From positions 1-46,186 of the forward strand of contig JANJXC010000031.1 of the NCBI GenBank assembly GCA_024709225.1: a stretch of 46,186 bases of DNA. The letters are read 5' to 3'. The notes below the pieces were generated by a model. That model made no database searches. It was not told the origin of the DNA and worked only from the letters and a program-made list of their open reading frames with translations. Position numbers and translations under genes: made by a program. Below, piece after piece: positions 1 to 11,594 of this stretch (its first letter is position 1; every line of letters starts with the position of its first letter). The DNA is from Gammaproteobacteria bacterium. Lineage in GTDB: Bacteria; Pseudomonadota; Gammaproteobacteria; Thiohalomonadales; Thiohalomonadaceae.

Positions 1-1
1 G

Positions 2-160
2 GCCGAGGAGGTGGCCGACCTGTTCATCCTGCTCATCGGCACCGCCATTGCCGCCGACTTTGATCTCAACGATGCCTTCTGGCAGAAGATGGACAAGATC
101 ATGCAGCGCGACTCGCGCATGGTGAACGGCCGCATCCGCGTCTCGGAGTTCTGCGACTGA
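2..160 (+). CDS. MazG-like nucleotide pyrophosphohydrolase, C-terminal fragment
   Basis: This is the 3' end of a gene that begins before the window; 52 residues and the TGA are visible. The fragment starts AEEVADLFILLIGTAIA and continues with a charged helix (FWQKMDKIMQRDSRM). The E-E-V-A-D followed by a hydrophobic helix resembles the metal-binding EExxD helix of all-alpha NTP pyrophosphohydrolases (MazG/dUTPase-2 superfamily), which hydrolyse NTPs to NMP and PPi. The assignment rests on this short stretch only. The stop codon overlaps the gmhB start by one base, so the two are probably co-transcribed. In many gammaproteobacteria glyS precedes gmhB, but this tail does not look like GlyS. Confidence 0.5.
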   Translation, partial: AEEVADLFILLIGTAIAADFDLNDAFWQKMDKIMQRDSRMVNGRIRVSEFCD

Positions 161-696
161 TGCTCAAACTCATCGTTCTCGACCGTGACGGCGTCATCAA
201 CGAAGACTCCGACGACTACATCAAGTCGCCGGAGGAGTTCATTCCCATCCCCGGCAGCCTCGAGGCCATCGCGCGGCTGACCCAGGCCGGCTGGCGCGTG
301 GTGGTGGCGACCAATCAGTCCGGGGTGGCGCGCGGCTACTATGACCTGGCCACCCTGCAGCGCATCCACGACAAGCTGCACCGCCTGCTGGCCCCGCTGG
401 GCGGCCAGATCGAGGCGATCTTCTACTGCCCCCACGGCCCGGACGACCAGTGCGAGTGCCGCAAGCCTAAGCCGGGCCTGCTGCGCGATATCGAGGCGCG
501 GCTGCAGGTGTCGCTGCAGGGCGTGCCGGCGATCGGTGACTCCTTGCGCGACCTGGAGGCGGCCCAGGCGGTGGGGGCCGCACCCCTTTTGGTGCGCACC
601 GGCAAGGGGGAGCGCACCCTCGCCAAAGCCAAGGGCCTCGACGGCATACCGGTCTATGCCGATCTGGCCGCGGCGGTGGATGCGCTGCTGCGATGA
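160..696 (+). CDS. gmhB: D-glycero-beta-D-manno-heptose-1,7-bisphosphate 7-phosphatase
   Basis: The cytoplasmic HAD-superfamily phosphatase GmhB removes the C7 phosphate of heptose 1,7-bisphosphate in ADP-heptose synthesis for the LPS inner core. The 178-residue protein has the HAD motif I near its N-terminus (LDRDGVINEDS, with nucleophile and acid/base Asp), motif II (VVATNQSGVARG), a zinc-binding Cys/His loop (CPHGPDDQCECRKPKPG, about residues 90-106) and the distal acidic motif (AIGDSLRDLEAA). The zinc loop is shorter than in E. coli GmhB. Its ATG overlaps the preceding stop, and its own stop overlaps the plsC ATG by four bases (ATGA), which indicates translational coupling. Confidence 0.93.
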   Translation: MLKLIVLDRDGVINEDSDDYIKSPEEFIPIPGSLEAIARLTQAGWRVVVATNQSGVARGYYDLATLQRIHDKLHRLLAPLGGQIEAIFYCPHGPDDQCECRKPKPGLLRDIEARLQVSLQGVPAIGDSLRDLEAAQAVGAAPLLVRTGKGERTLAKAKGLDGIPVYADLAAAVDALLR

Positions 697-1436
697 TCAT
701 CATCCTGCGTTCAGTGCTGTTCTACCTCGGCATGGTCGGCGCGCTGTTCCTGCTGCTGCCCTTCATGCCGCTGGTCTTTCCCTTTTCCTACCGCGTGCGC
801 TACGCGGTGATGACCCGCTGGGCCCAGGTGGTGCTGTGGTGGCTGGCGCTCACCTGCGGACTGCGTTTCCGCGTCAGCGGGCAGGAACATATCCCCGCCG
901 GCCCGGCCATCATCCTGGCCAAGCACCAGTCGGCCTGGGAGACGCTGGCCCTGCAGCGGGTATTTCCGCCGCAGACCTGGGTGCTGAAGCGTTCGCTGTT
1001 CCTTATCCCCATCTTCGGTTGGGGCCTGGCCCTGCTCAAGGCCATAGGCATCGACCGTGGCGCCGGCCGCAAGGCGCTGCAACAGGTGGTGGAGCAGGGG
1101 ACGGATCGTCTCAAGAACGGCATCTGGGTGGTGATCTTCCCCGAAGGCACCCGCACCGCGCCCGGTATCCGGGGCAAATACAATATCGGCGGCGCCATGC
1201 TGGCCAAGAAGAGCGGCTATCCGGTGGTACCGGTGGCCCACAATGCCGGCGAGTTCTGGCGGCGCAACAGCCTGCTCAAGCATCCGGGCGTCATCGACCT
1301 GGTGGTCGGGCCGGTCATCGACCCGGCAGGCAAGGATACTGGCGAGATCAACACCCTGGTGGAGAACTGGATCGAGGACACCATGACCCGCATCTCCACC
1401 TTCCCCGCGGCCTCTGGCCCTATCATCAGTCCATGA
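693..1436 (+). CDS. plsC: 1-acyl-sn-glycerol-3-phosphate acyltransferase
   Basis: This membrane-associated acyltransferase transfers the second acyl chain to lysophosphatidic acid to make phosphatidic acid. The 247-residue protein starts with one or two hydrophobic segments (about residues 1-60). It then carries the acyltransferase block I as KHQSAWE (HX4E rather than the usual HX4D) and block III as FPEGTR (about residues 150-155). The same HX4E form occurs, as I recall, in Pseudomonas LptA-type PlsC proteins, so it marks a subfamily rather than a defect. The gene is coupled to gmhB by an ATGA overlap, and both serve envelope lipid and LPS synthesis. Confidence 0.9.
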   Translation: MIIILRSVLFYLGMVGALFLLLPFMPLVFPFSYRVRYAVMTRWAQVVLWWLALTCGLRFRVSGQEHIPAGPAIILAKHQSAWETLALQRVFPPQTWVLKRSLFLIPIFGWGLALLKAIGIDRGAGRKALQQVVEQGTDRLKNGIWVVIFPEGTRTAPGIRGKYNIGGAMLAKKSGYPVVPVAHNAGEFWRRNSLLKHPGVIDLVVGPVIDPAGKDTGEINTLVENWIEDTMTRISTFPAASGPIISP

Positions 1437-1570
1437 TATACTGATATAACTCAAGTTTTGGCGGCGCGTCTGCCGCAGACTCCAGACCCAGCCTCGAGGC
1501 AGCAATGGGCAACGGGACGGCTACCGCCCCGGGAGCAGATTTTCTTTTTCAAACTTCAGGAAGCATCGAC

Positions 1571-2590
1571 ATGCACAACCACCGCACCACCATCACGCAG
1601 TTCATCATAGAGGAGCAGCGCCACATCCCGGGCGCCACCGGCGACTTCACCTCGCTGCTCAATGACGTCGTCACCGCCTGCAAGGTGATCTCCAACCTGG
1701 TCAACCACGGCGCCCTGGTTGGCGTGCTGGGCGCCGCCGGCTCCGAGAACGTGCAGGGCGAAGACCAGAAGAAGATGGACGTGATCTCCAACGAGGTGTT
1801 CCTCAAGTCCAACGAGTGGGCCGGTCACCTGGCCGCCATGGCCTCCGAGGAGATGGAGGAGGTCTACCAGATCCCCAGCCAGTACCCGCGCGGCAAGTAC
1901 CTGATGACCTTCGATCCGCTGGACGGCTCCTCCAACATCGACGTCAACGTCTCCGTCGGCACCATCTTTTCCATCCTGCGCTGCAAGGGCAACTGCGTGA
2001 ATCCCAGCGCCGAGGACTTCCTGCAGCGCGGCACCGAGCAGGTCTGCGCCGGCTATGCCCTATACGGCCCCTCCACCATGATGGTGCTGACTACCGGCCG
2101 CGGCGTGAACGGCTTCACCCTGGACCAGAATATCGGTGAGTTTGTGCTCACTCACCCCAATATGACCATTCCCGCAGACACCCGCGAGTTCGCCATCAAC
2201 GCCTCCAACATGCGCTTCTGGGAGGCCCCGGTGAAGCGTTATGTCGACGAGTGCCTGGCCGGCAAGGAAGGCGCGCGCGGCAGCGACTTCAACATGCGCT
2301 GGATCGCCTCCATGGTGGCCGAGGTGCACCGCATCCTGACCCGCGGCGGCGTGTTCATGTACCCGCTGGACAGCAAGATGAAGGCGAAGGGTGTCGAGGG
2401 CAAGCTGCGCCTGATGTACGAGGCCAACCCGATGGGCTTCATCGTCGAGCAGGCCGGCGGCGCCGCCATCACCGGCCAGCACCGCATCCTCGACATCCAG
2501 CCCAGCAGCCTGCACCAGCGCGTGCCGGTGATCCTCGGCTCCAAGAATGAAGTGGAACTGATCGCCAAGTACCACCAGGAAATGAAGTAA
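1571..2590 (+). CDS. fbp: Fructose-1,6-bisphosphatase class 1
   Basis: This cytoplasmic enzyme hydrolyses fructose 1,6-bisphosphate to fructose 6-phosphate in gluconeogenesis and, where present, the Calvin cycle. The ATG at 1571 is chosen over an upstream ATG at 1505 because AGGAAG lies seven bases before it and the resulting 339 residues fit the family. The metal-binding sites are visible as the EE of the SEEMEE stretch and the [11 protein letters not shown] loop (about residues 116-126). The substrate-binding part includes YPLDSKMK, and the C-terminal part carries [13 protein letters not shown] 134-base gap separates it from plsC, so it may have its own promoter, and a strong terminator follows. 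A phosphoribulokinase-family gene lies 15 kb away in the window. Confidence 0.95.
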   Translation: MHNHRTTITQFIIEEQRHIPGATGDFTSLLNDVVTACKVISNLVNHGALVGVLGAAGSENVQGEDQKKMDVISNEVFLKSNEWAGHLAAMASEEMEEVYQIPSQYPRGKYLMTFDPLDGSSNIDVNVSVGTIFSILRCKGNCVNPSAEDFLQRGTEQVCAGYALYGPSTMMVLTTGRGVNGFTLDQNIGEFVLTHPNMTIPADTREFAINASNMRFWEAPVKRYVDECLAGKEGARGSDFNMRWIASMVAEVHRILTRGGVFMYPLDSKMKAKGVEGKLRLMYEANPMGFIVEQAGGAAITGQHRILDIQPSSLHQRVPVILGSKNEVELIAKYHQEMK

Positions 2591-2615
2591 GCCTTTACGG
2601 GCTTGCGGAAAGCAG

Positions 2616-2650
2616 AAGGGGAAGGCGGTGACGCCTTCCCCTTTTTTGTT
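2616..2650 (+). terminator. Rho-independent terminator after fbp
   Basis: A perfect 12-bp stem (AAGGGGAAGGCG / CGCCTTCCCCTT) closes a GTGA tetraloop of the GNRA type and is followed by a run of six T. It lies 26 bases after the fbp stop and separates fbp from the convergent gyrB gene. Confidence 0.9.
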
Positions 2651-2718
2651 GCCCGGTCGCTGCGAGGGCAGAAGTCTGACTGACGGTCGCGCCGTGGCGC
2701 GGCCGTCCTCACACGTTT

Positions 2719-6241
<3,523 letters not shown>

Positions 6242-6270
6242 GGAGGAGGGGGGAGGGCCGGCCTCGCCGA

Positions 6271-7371
6271 TTACAGGCGCATGGGCATAACGACGTAACG
6301 CGAGTTCTTGTCGCCTGCGCCATAGATCAGGCAGCTGCTGTTGGCATCGGTCATGCTCAATACCACCTGGTCCTGCTTGACCACGTTCAATGCATCCAGC
6401 AGATAGGACACATTGAAACCGATTTCGAATTCGGCGCCGTCATAGGAGATTTCGACTTCTTCCTCTGCCTCTTCCTGCTCAGGATTGTTCACCGTCGCCC
6501 GGAGCAGATTCTGGTCGAACTGCAGGCGTATGCCACGATACTTTTCATTGGAAAGGATCGAGGTGCGTTGCAGGGCTTGACGCAGAACGTGACGATCAGC
6601 GGTCACCAGGCGATCACCCGCCTTGGGCACCACCCGCTCATAATCAGGGAAGCGGCCATCGACCAGCTTGGACGTCATGACCACCTCGCCCAGCGCGACG
6701 CGGATGTGATTGCTGCCTACCGTGAGTTCGCACTGCGCCTCACCGTCACCCAGCAGGCGGCTCAATTCGAGAACACCCTTGCGCGGTATGATCACCTGCC
6801 TCTCTTCGCCGGCAACCTCGGGACTGTCGGTCTCGCTGATGGCGAGGCGGTGCCCGTCAGTCGCGACGGTGCGCAGTTGCCCTCCCTTCATCTCCAGCAA
6901 CATGCCGTTGAGGTAGTAGCGCACATCCTGATTGGCCATACAGAACTGCGTCTGGTCGATCAGTCCCTTCAACACCTCCTGCGCCATGGACAGACGAAAC
7001 GCCCCGGCGACACCTTCCGTCGCGGGATATTCGGTGGCCGGCAGGGTGCTCAAGGAAAAGCGACTCTTGCCGGAGCGTATCACCGCCTTGTCGCCGTCGA
7101 TGGAGACCTCGACCACGGCCTGATCCGGCAGTGCGCGACAGATGTCATTAAATTTCCGTGCCGGCAGCGTAATCTCGCCATCGGTGCCGTTCTCCACAGT
7201 GGCGGTGGCGGTGAGCTCGACTTCCAGATCAGTGCCGGTCAGGGTGAGTTTGCCATTGGCGACCTGAACCAGGACATTGGCCAGGATCGGCAGGGTCTGC
7301 CGTTTTTCCACAACCCCGCCAACTACCTGTAACGGCTTGAGCAACGCTTCACGAGAGATGGTGAATTTCAT
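6271..7371 (-). CDS. dnaN: DNA polymerase III subunit beta (sliding clamp)
   Basis: DnaN forms the dimeric ring clamp that tethers Pol III and other clamp-binding proteins to DNA. The 366 residues match E. coli DnaN exactly in length, and the three repeated clamp domains run the whole length. The start MKFTISREALLKPLQ and the end SSCLIYGAGDKNSRYVVMPMRL are typical, with the C-terminal MPMRL forming part of the peptide-binding pocket. An AAGGA lies close upstream of the ATG. It is separated from recF by 29 bases and from dnaA by the 228-bp AT-rich probable origin. Confidence 0.98.
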   Translation of the reverse strand: MKFTISREALLKPLQVVGGVVEKRQTLPILANVLVQVANGKLTLTGTDLEVELTATATVENGTDGEITLPARKFNDICRALPDQAVVEVSIDGDKAVIRSGKSRFSLSTLPATEYPATEGVAGAFRLSMAQEVLKGLIDQTQFCMANQDVRYYLNGMLLEMKGGQLRTVATDGHRLAISETDSPEVAGEERQVIIPRKGVLELSRLLGDGEAQCELTVGSNHIRVALGEVVMTSKLVDGRFPDYERVVPKAGDRLVTADRHVLRQALQRTSILSNEKYRGIRLQFDQNLLRATVNNPEQEEAEEEVEISYDGAEFEIGFNVSYLLDALNVVKQDQVVLSMTDANSSCLIYGAGDKNSRYVVMPMRL

Positions 7372-7599
7372 GTCCTTGGCCCCGTCGCTTAGTTATTTCT
7401 TTTTTAATACGTAAACCAGTTATTAAACCTATTACGCCTCAAAATTCTGTGTGTAACTTGAAATTTACATTATTTAACAACAAGTTATATATTAGTAAAC
7501 AACACCTGCAACAGGTGCGCAAACCGGTATTAACTGTGGATAAACACTGCTTTTATCCACAGGAGAAATATAAAAAATGTTACCCACATGCTGTCCCCA
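7372..7599. other. Probable oriC (dnaA-dnaN intergenic region)
   Basis: This 228-bp stretch is strikingly AT-rich in a GC-rich window, especially 7389-7500. It holds two perfect DnaA boxes in opposite orientation (TGTGGATAA at 7535-7543 and TTATCCACA at 7553-7561, ten bases apart) and a one-mismatch box TTACCCACA at 7580-7588. A further partial box TGTGGACAG lies at 7603-7611, just inside dnaA. A perfect inverted repeat CACCTG-CAA-CAGGTG (7503-7517) lies between the boxes and the AT-rich part. The AT-rich part would be the unwinding element. Gammaproteobacteria such as Pseudomonas use dnaA-flanking origins; function here is inferred. Confidence 0.75.
7535..7561. promoter_or_regulatory. Two perfect DnaA boxes, inverted
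   Basis: TGTGGATAA (7535-7543) and TTATCCACA (7553-7561) are both exact matches to the TTATCCACA consensus, in opposite orientations with nine bases between them. They adjoin the AT-rich candidate unwinding element on the dnaN side. Confidence 0.85.
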
Positions 7600-8964
7600 T
7601 CATGTGGACAGGGTTCTCAACAGGTTTGCATGGTCCTCCGCGATACGCGGTTCGGTTTCCTTCAACTCCTGTATCTTGCGGCAGGCATGTATCACGGTGG
7701 TATGGTCGCGGCCACCGAAGGCATCACCAATCTCCGGCAGGCTGTGACTGGTCAACTCCTTGGCCAGGGCCATCGCCAGTTGGCGCGGTCGCGCCACCGA
7801 GCGGCTGCGCCGCTTGGACAGCAGGTCCGCCACCCGGATTTTATAATACTCCGCCACCGTCTTCTGTATGTTTTCGATGGTAACCAGCTTTTCCTGCAGC
7901 GCCAGCAGGTCGCTCAGCGCCTCCTTGGCGAAATCCAGCGTGATCGGCCGCGCGGTAAAGTGGGCATTGGCAATGACGCGGCGCAGCGCACCTTCCAGTT
8001 CACGAATATTGGAACGGATGCGCTTGGCGATGAAGAATGCAACTTCCGGTGGCAACGCCGCCCCGGTCTGCTGCGCCTTGCTCATCAGGATCGCCACACG
8101 CGTCTCCAGCTCCGGCGGTTCGATGGCGACAGTCAAACCCCAGCCAAAGCGCGACTTGAGCCGCTCCTCGAGGCCGTCCACCTCCTTGGGGTAGCGGTCA
8201 CAGGTGAGAATGACCTGCTGCTGACCTTCAAGCAAGGCATTGAAAGTATGGAAAAATTCTTCCTGTGAACGTTCCTTGCCGGCGAAAAACTGTATATCGT
8301 CGATGAGCAGGGCATCCACCGAACGGTAATGGCGCTTGAACTCGTTGATGGCGTTGTGCTGCAGCGCCTTCACCATATCGGCCACGAAGCGCTCCGAATG
8401 AAGGTACACGACGTTGGCGCCAGGCCGTTGCGCGAGGATCATGTTGCCGATGGCGTGCATCAGGTGGGTCTTGCCCAGACCGACGCCGCCGTACAGAAAC
8501 AGGGGGTTGTAGGCGACCCCCGGATTGCCGGCCACCTGTCTGGAGGCTGCGCGCGCCAATTGATTGGATTTGCCCTCGACAAAATTGTCGAAGGTGAAAT
8601 TACTGTTCAGGTTGCTGCGCCGTCCGGCCGCCCCTCGTGCCGCCGGCGTCGGTTCGTCGCCGCGCGGACCGGGGGCGGCAACAGCGGGTCGGGATGGGGC
8701 AGGCTCAGCCTCGGCCCTTTTGCGGCTGCCGATCTCCAGCACCAGGCGCAGGGCGCCGTTGCCGCTCTGCTGGCGGGCGAAGGTGATGATCTGCTCGCCG
8801 TAGCGGTCCTTGACCCAGTCGAGTACAAACCGGTTCGGCGCCAGCAGACGCAGCGCATCGCCATCCCGTTCCGCGTGCAGCGGGCGGATCCAGGTGTTGA
8901 ATTGTTGTGCCGGCAGCTCGTCTTCGAGGTGATCGAGACATTGCTGCCAAAGAGGCTCAGCCAC
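7600..8964 (-). CDS. dnaA: Chromosomal replication initiator protein DnaA
   Basis: DnaA is an AAA+ ATPase that binds DnaA boxes and opens the origin. The 454-residue protein has domain I ([13 protein letters not shown] through WIRPLHAE), a short Pro/Ala-rich domain II linker (about residues 85-110), Walker A (GGVGLGKTH), Walker B ([12 protein letters not shown]) and the domain IV DNA-binding signature ([15 protein letters not shown]). The start is GTG, as in E. coli dnaA, and no strong Shine-Dalgarno is seen before it, which would limit expression. A DnaA box overlaps the likely promoter upstream, suggesting autoregulation. It is the first gene of the dnaA-dnaN-recF-gyrB block. Confidence 0.98.
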   Translation of the reverse strand: MAEPLWQQCLDHLEDELPAQQFNTWIRPLHAERDGDALRLLAPNRFVLDWVKDRYGEQIITFARQQSGNGALRLVLEIGSRKRAEAEPAPSRPAVAAPGPRGDEPTPAARGAAGRRSNLNSNFTFDNFVEGKSNQLARAASRQVAGNPGVAYNPLFLYGGVGLGKTHLMHAIGNMILAQRPGANVVYLHSERFVADMVKALQHNAINEFKRHYRSVDALLIDDIQFFAGKERSQEEFFHTFNALLEGQQQVILTCDRYPKEVDGLEERLKSRFGWGLTVAIEPPELETRVAILMSKAQQTGAALPPEVAFFIAKRIRSNIRELEGALRRVIANAHFTARPITLDFAKEALSDLLALQEKLVTIENIQKTVAEYYKIRVADLLSKRRSRSVARPRQLAMALAKELTSHSLPEIGDAFGGRDHTTVIHACRKIQELKETEPRIAEDHANLLRTLST

Positions 8965-9002
8965 GAAAGATTCTCAGGGTGGAGGGGAGAAAGAGGGGCA
9001 AG

Positions 9003-9031
9003 TCTATACCCGAATGGCAAAGTTATCCACA
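9003..9031 (-). promoter_or_regulatory. dnaA promoter region with a DnaA box
   Basis: On the minus strand a TATAGA -10-like hexamer (9003-9008) lies about 40 bases before the dnaA GTG. A perfect DnaA box, TTATCCACA (9023-9031), occupies the -35 region, where no good -35 hexamer is seen. DnaA bound there would repress or modulate its own transcription, as known in E. coli. The box may also form part of a split origin flanking dnaA. Confidence 0.55.
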
Positions 9032-9062
9032 CCCCGACAAGGACGCCAAAGCAGCGCCGTTA

Positions 9063-9092
9063 TTGACAACCGGGGTTGATTCGCAGTATTTT
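9063..9092 (+). promoter_or_regulatory. sigma-70 promoter for rpmH
   Basis: A perfect -35 TTGACA (9063-9068) is followed after 18 bases by TATTTT (9087-9092, four of six matches). It lies about 70 bases before the rpmH ATG and faces away from dnaA. Confidence 0.6.
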
Positions 9093-9158
9093 GCGCCTCT
9101 TTTTTCCATGGCCCGAAACCGGGCCGGGCCGATCACTGAAAACCAGGCGAGTCTTATC

Positions 9159-9293
9159 ATGAAAAGAACCTTTCAACCCAGCGTGCTGAAGCAGAAGCGC
9201 ACCCACGGTTTCCGTGCGCGCATGGCAACCAAGAATGGCCGCAAGATCCTGGCCGCCCGTCGTGCCAAGGGTCGTGCCCGCCTGACCGTCTGA
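9159..9293 (+). CDS. rpmH: 50S ribosomal protein L34
   Basis: This small basic protein of the large ribosomal subunit is complete at 44 residues. It starts [20 protein letters not shown] and ends [12 protein letters not shown], an almost canonical L34. A longer in-frame start upstream exists but would add nothing conserved, so the ATG at 9159 is chosen. It heads the rpmH-rnpA-yidD-yidC-mnmE block and is followed 13 bases later by rnpA. Confidence 0.97.
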   Translation: MKRTFQPSVLKQKRTHGFRARMATKNGRKILAARRAKGRARLTV

Positions 9294-9306
9294 CCGCGCC
9301 CGCGTC

Positions 9307-9672
9307 TTGCACGGCGCGTATGGATTTCCGCGTGGCCACCGGCTGCTGCGGCCCGCGGAATTCCAGCGGATCTTCAAGGGGGCAGAGTGGCGCATAGCCG
9401 GCACCGCCTTTACCTTGCTGGCCGTCGCCAATAACCTGAACCACCCGCGACTGGGGGTGGCGCTGGCGAAGCGACAGGTACGGCACGCGGTACAGCGTAA
9501 CCGCATCCGCCGTCAATTGCGCGAGAGCTTCCGCCTGCACCAGCATCAGATAGGCGGTGTCGACATCGTGGTCTTGGGGCGTGCCGGCATCGATGCACTT
9601 TCCACGCCGGAACTGCGCGCAGCCATCGACAGGAGTTGGCAAGAGCTGGCAAAGCGATGCAAAAGATCCTGA
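9307..9672 (+). CDS. rnpA: Ribonuclease P protein component
   Basis: RnpA is the protein subunit of RNase P, which with the M1 RNA trims the 5' leader of tRNA precursors. The 121-residue protein shows the N-terminal [13 protein letters not shown] and the family RNR signature ([15 protein letters not shown], about residues 63-77). The only in-frame start after the upstream stop is the TTG at 9307, with no clear Shine-Dalgarno. Translation may therefore be coupled to rpmH, 13 bases upstream. Its 3' end overlaps yidD by 16 bases. Confidence 0.95.
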   Translation: MHGAYGFPRGHRLLRPAEFQRIFKGAEWRIAGTAFTLLAVANNLNHPRLGVALAKRQVRHAVQRNRIRRQLRESFRLHQHQIGGVDIVVLGRAGIDALSTPELRAAIDRSWQELAKRCKRS

Positions 9673-9878
9673 TCCTGCTCATAGGCGCCTACCGCTACTT
9701 TATCAGCCCGTTTCTGGGCAACAATTGCCGTTTTCATCCTTCATGTTCCTGCTATGCCCACCAGGCGGTCGAACGCTTCGGTGCCTGGCACGGCGGCTGG
9801 ATGGCATTGCGCCGTCTGGGCCGTTGCCATCCCTGGCATGAAGGCGGTTTCGATCCGGTACCCGAAAAGAAAGACTAA
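9657..9878 (+). CDS. yidD: Membrane protein insertion efficiency factor YidD
   Basis: YidD is a small membrane-associated protein that assists YidC-dependent insertion. The 73-residue protein starts [20 protein letters not shown] with an amphipathic N-terminus. It carries the conserved [19 protein letters not shown] motif and a C-terminal [17 protein letters not shown]. The ATG at 9657 is chosen because homologues begin there; a TTG 21 bases upstream is also in frame. It overlaps the rnpA 3' end, and yidC begins six bases after its stop. Confidence 0.95.
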   Translation: MQKILILLIGAYRYFISPFLGNNCRFHPSCSCYAHQAVERFGAWHGGWMALRRLGRCHPWHEGGFDPVPEKKD

Positions 9879-9884
9879 ATACCC

Positions 9885-11513
9885 ATGGACTTCCAACGCC
9901 TGCTGCTTGTTGTCGCGCTCTCATTCGTCCTGCTCATGCTGTATCAGGCCTGGCAGAAGGATTACGGTCCGCAGCCCCCGGTTCCGGCGGCTACGGCGCA
10001 AACCCCGGCGCCAGCCCAGGACCTGCCCACCGCCGGCGTGCGCAGCGGCGCCGAGCCGGAGATGCGCGAGGGTCTGGCCAGCGCCAGGCGAGTGCGCGTC
10101 TATACCGATGTATATGCCATCGAGATCGATACCCAGGGCGGCGACCTGCGTCGCACCGACCTGATTCAGTATCCGGTATCTCTCGAGCGCAAGGATGAAC
10201 CCACCCGCCTGCTCGACGACAGCAGCAACCTGTTGTTCATCGCCCAGTCCGGATTGCGCCCGGCCAGCGGGACCGACACCGCCCAGGTACCCGATCACTA
10301 CACCGTCTACCAGGCAGAAAAAGATGAATACCGTCTGGCCGACGGTCAGGACGAATTGCAGGTGCGCCTGCAGTGGCGCGATGCCAATGGTATCGAGGTG
10401 GACAAGATCTTTACCTTCCACCGCGGCAGCTATGTGGTGAATGTGGACTATGCGGTGCGCAACCAGTCGCAGCAGCCCTGGTCCGCCCACGCCTACTATC
10501 AACTGCAGCGCCAGCGTCCCACGGAGAGCACCGGCGCCTTTGGTATCTACACCTATACCGGCGGCGTGATACATGGTCAGGAACTGAAGTACGAAAAGGT
10601 CGACTTCGACGACATGGATCAGGCGGCGCTGAATCGCACCCTGACCGGCGGCTGGGCCGCCATGATCCAGCATTACTTCGTCGGTGCCTGGATTCCGCCG
10701 CAACAGGCCAGCCAGGATTATTACAGCCGTGCCCTGGGCAACAACCGCTACCTGCTCGGCATGATCGGCGAAGGTTTGCAGGTGGCACCGGGTGCCAGTG
10801 GCGCCTATCAGGCACGCCTGTACATGGGCCCGAAGCTGCAGGATGAAATGAGTGCCATCGCCGACGGGCTGGCACTCACCGTCGACTACGGCAAACTCAC
10901 CATTATTGCCGACCCCATCTTCTGGCTGATGAAGAAGATCAACAAGCTGGTGGATAACTGGGGCTGGTCCATCGTGATCCTGACCCTGCTCATCAAGCTG
11001 GCGTTCTACAAGCTCTCCGCCACCAGCTACAAGTCCATGGCCCACATGCGCAAGATGACGCCGCGCATGCAGGCGCTCAAGGAGCGTTTCGGCGATGATC
11101 GCCAGAAGCTCAACGAGGCGATGATGAAGCTGTACAAGGAAGAGAAGATCAACCCGCTGGGCGGCTGTCTTCCCATCCTGGTGCAGATTCCCGTGTTCAT
11201 CGCCCTGTACTGGGTGCTGCTGGAAAGCGTCGAGCTGCGCCAGGCACCGTGGATACTCTGGATCAACGACCTGTCCACCATGGACCCGTACTACGTGCTG
11301 CCGATCCTGATGGGTGCCAGCATGCTGATCCAGCACCGCCTCAACCCCACGCCGATGGACCCGATCCAGGCCAAGGTGATGATGGCGCTGCCCATCGTGT
11401 TCACCTTCTTCTTCGCCTTCTTCCCGTCGGGCCTGGTGCTGTACTGGGTGGTCAACAACGTGCTCTCGGTAGCCCAGCAGTGGTACATCACCCGCTACGT
11501 GGTAAAGGCCTGA
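9885..11513 (+). CDS. yidC: Membrane protein insertase YidC
   Basis: YidC (Oxa1 family) inserts and folds inner-membrane proteins alone or with SecYEG. The 542 residues have the gammaproteobacterial layout: an N-terminal signal-anchor (LLLVVALSFVLLMLYQAW, residues 6-23), a linker rich in Pro and Ala, a large periplasmic beta domain to about residue 340, and then the conserved five-helix insertase core. The core ends in LVLYWVVNNVLSVAQQWY. ATP synthase Fo subunits, encoded 20 kb away here, are classic YidC substrates. The sequence after the stop consists of octamer repeats that run into mnmE. Confidence 0.97.
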   Translation: MDFQRLLLVVALSFVLLMLYQAWQKDYGPQPPVPAATAQTPAPAQDLPTAGVRSGAEPEMREGLASARRVRVYTDVYAIEIDTQGGDLRRTDLIQYPVSLERKDEPTRLLDDSSNLLFIAQSGLRPASGTDTAQVPDHYTVYQAEKDEYRLADGQDELQVRLQWRDANGIEVDKIFTFHRGSYVVNVDYAVRNQSQQPWSAHAYYQLQRQRPTESTGAFGIYTYTGGVIHGQELKYEKVDFDDMDQAALNRTLTGGWAAMIQHYFVGAWIPPQQASQDYYSRALGNNRYLLGMIGEGLQVAPGASGAYQARLYMGPKLQDEMSAIADGLALTVDYGKLTIIADPIFWLMKKINKLVDNWGWSIVILTLLIKLAFYKLSATSYKSMAHMRKMTPRMQALKERFGDDRQKLNEAMMKLYKEEKINPLGGCLPILVQIPVFIALYWVLLESVELRQAPWILWINDLSTMDPYYVLPILMGASMLIQHRLNPTPMDPIQAKVMMALPIVFTFFFAFFPSGLVLYWVVNNVLSVAQQWYITRYVVKA

Positions 11514-11516
11514 CAT

Positions 11517-11594
11517 ACGCGAGTGCGTGAGAGCGCGAGATCGTGAGCGAGAAGAAATCTACCTCACGCCTTGACGCTCTCACGCCCTCACGCA
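11517..11594. repeat. Inverted octamer-repeat element at the yidC/mnmE junction
   Basis: The left arm is four consecutive octamers: ACGCGAGT, GCGTGAGA, GCGCGAGA, TCGTGAGC (11517-11548). The right arm is four octamers of the opposite sense: CTCACGCC, TTGACGCT, CTCACGCC, CTCACGCA (11563-11594). The arms pair imperfectly around a 14-base loop. The mnmE GTG start codon lies in the fourth left octamer, so the element forms the first codons of mnmE. Similar designs with other unit lengths occur at 28857-28969 and 39136-39215. Confidence 0.85.

Noticed and set aside
905-950. PlsC HX4E instead of HX4D as a damaged active site
   Set aside because: I recall the same KHQSxWE form in Pseudomonas LptA-type acyltransferases, so it is a subfamily trait.
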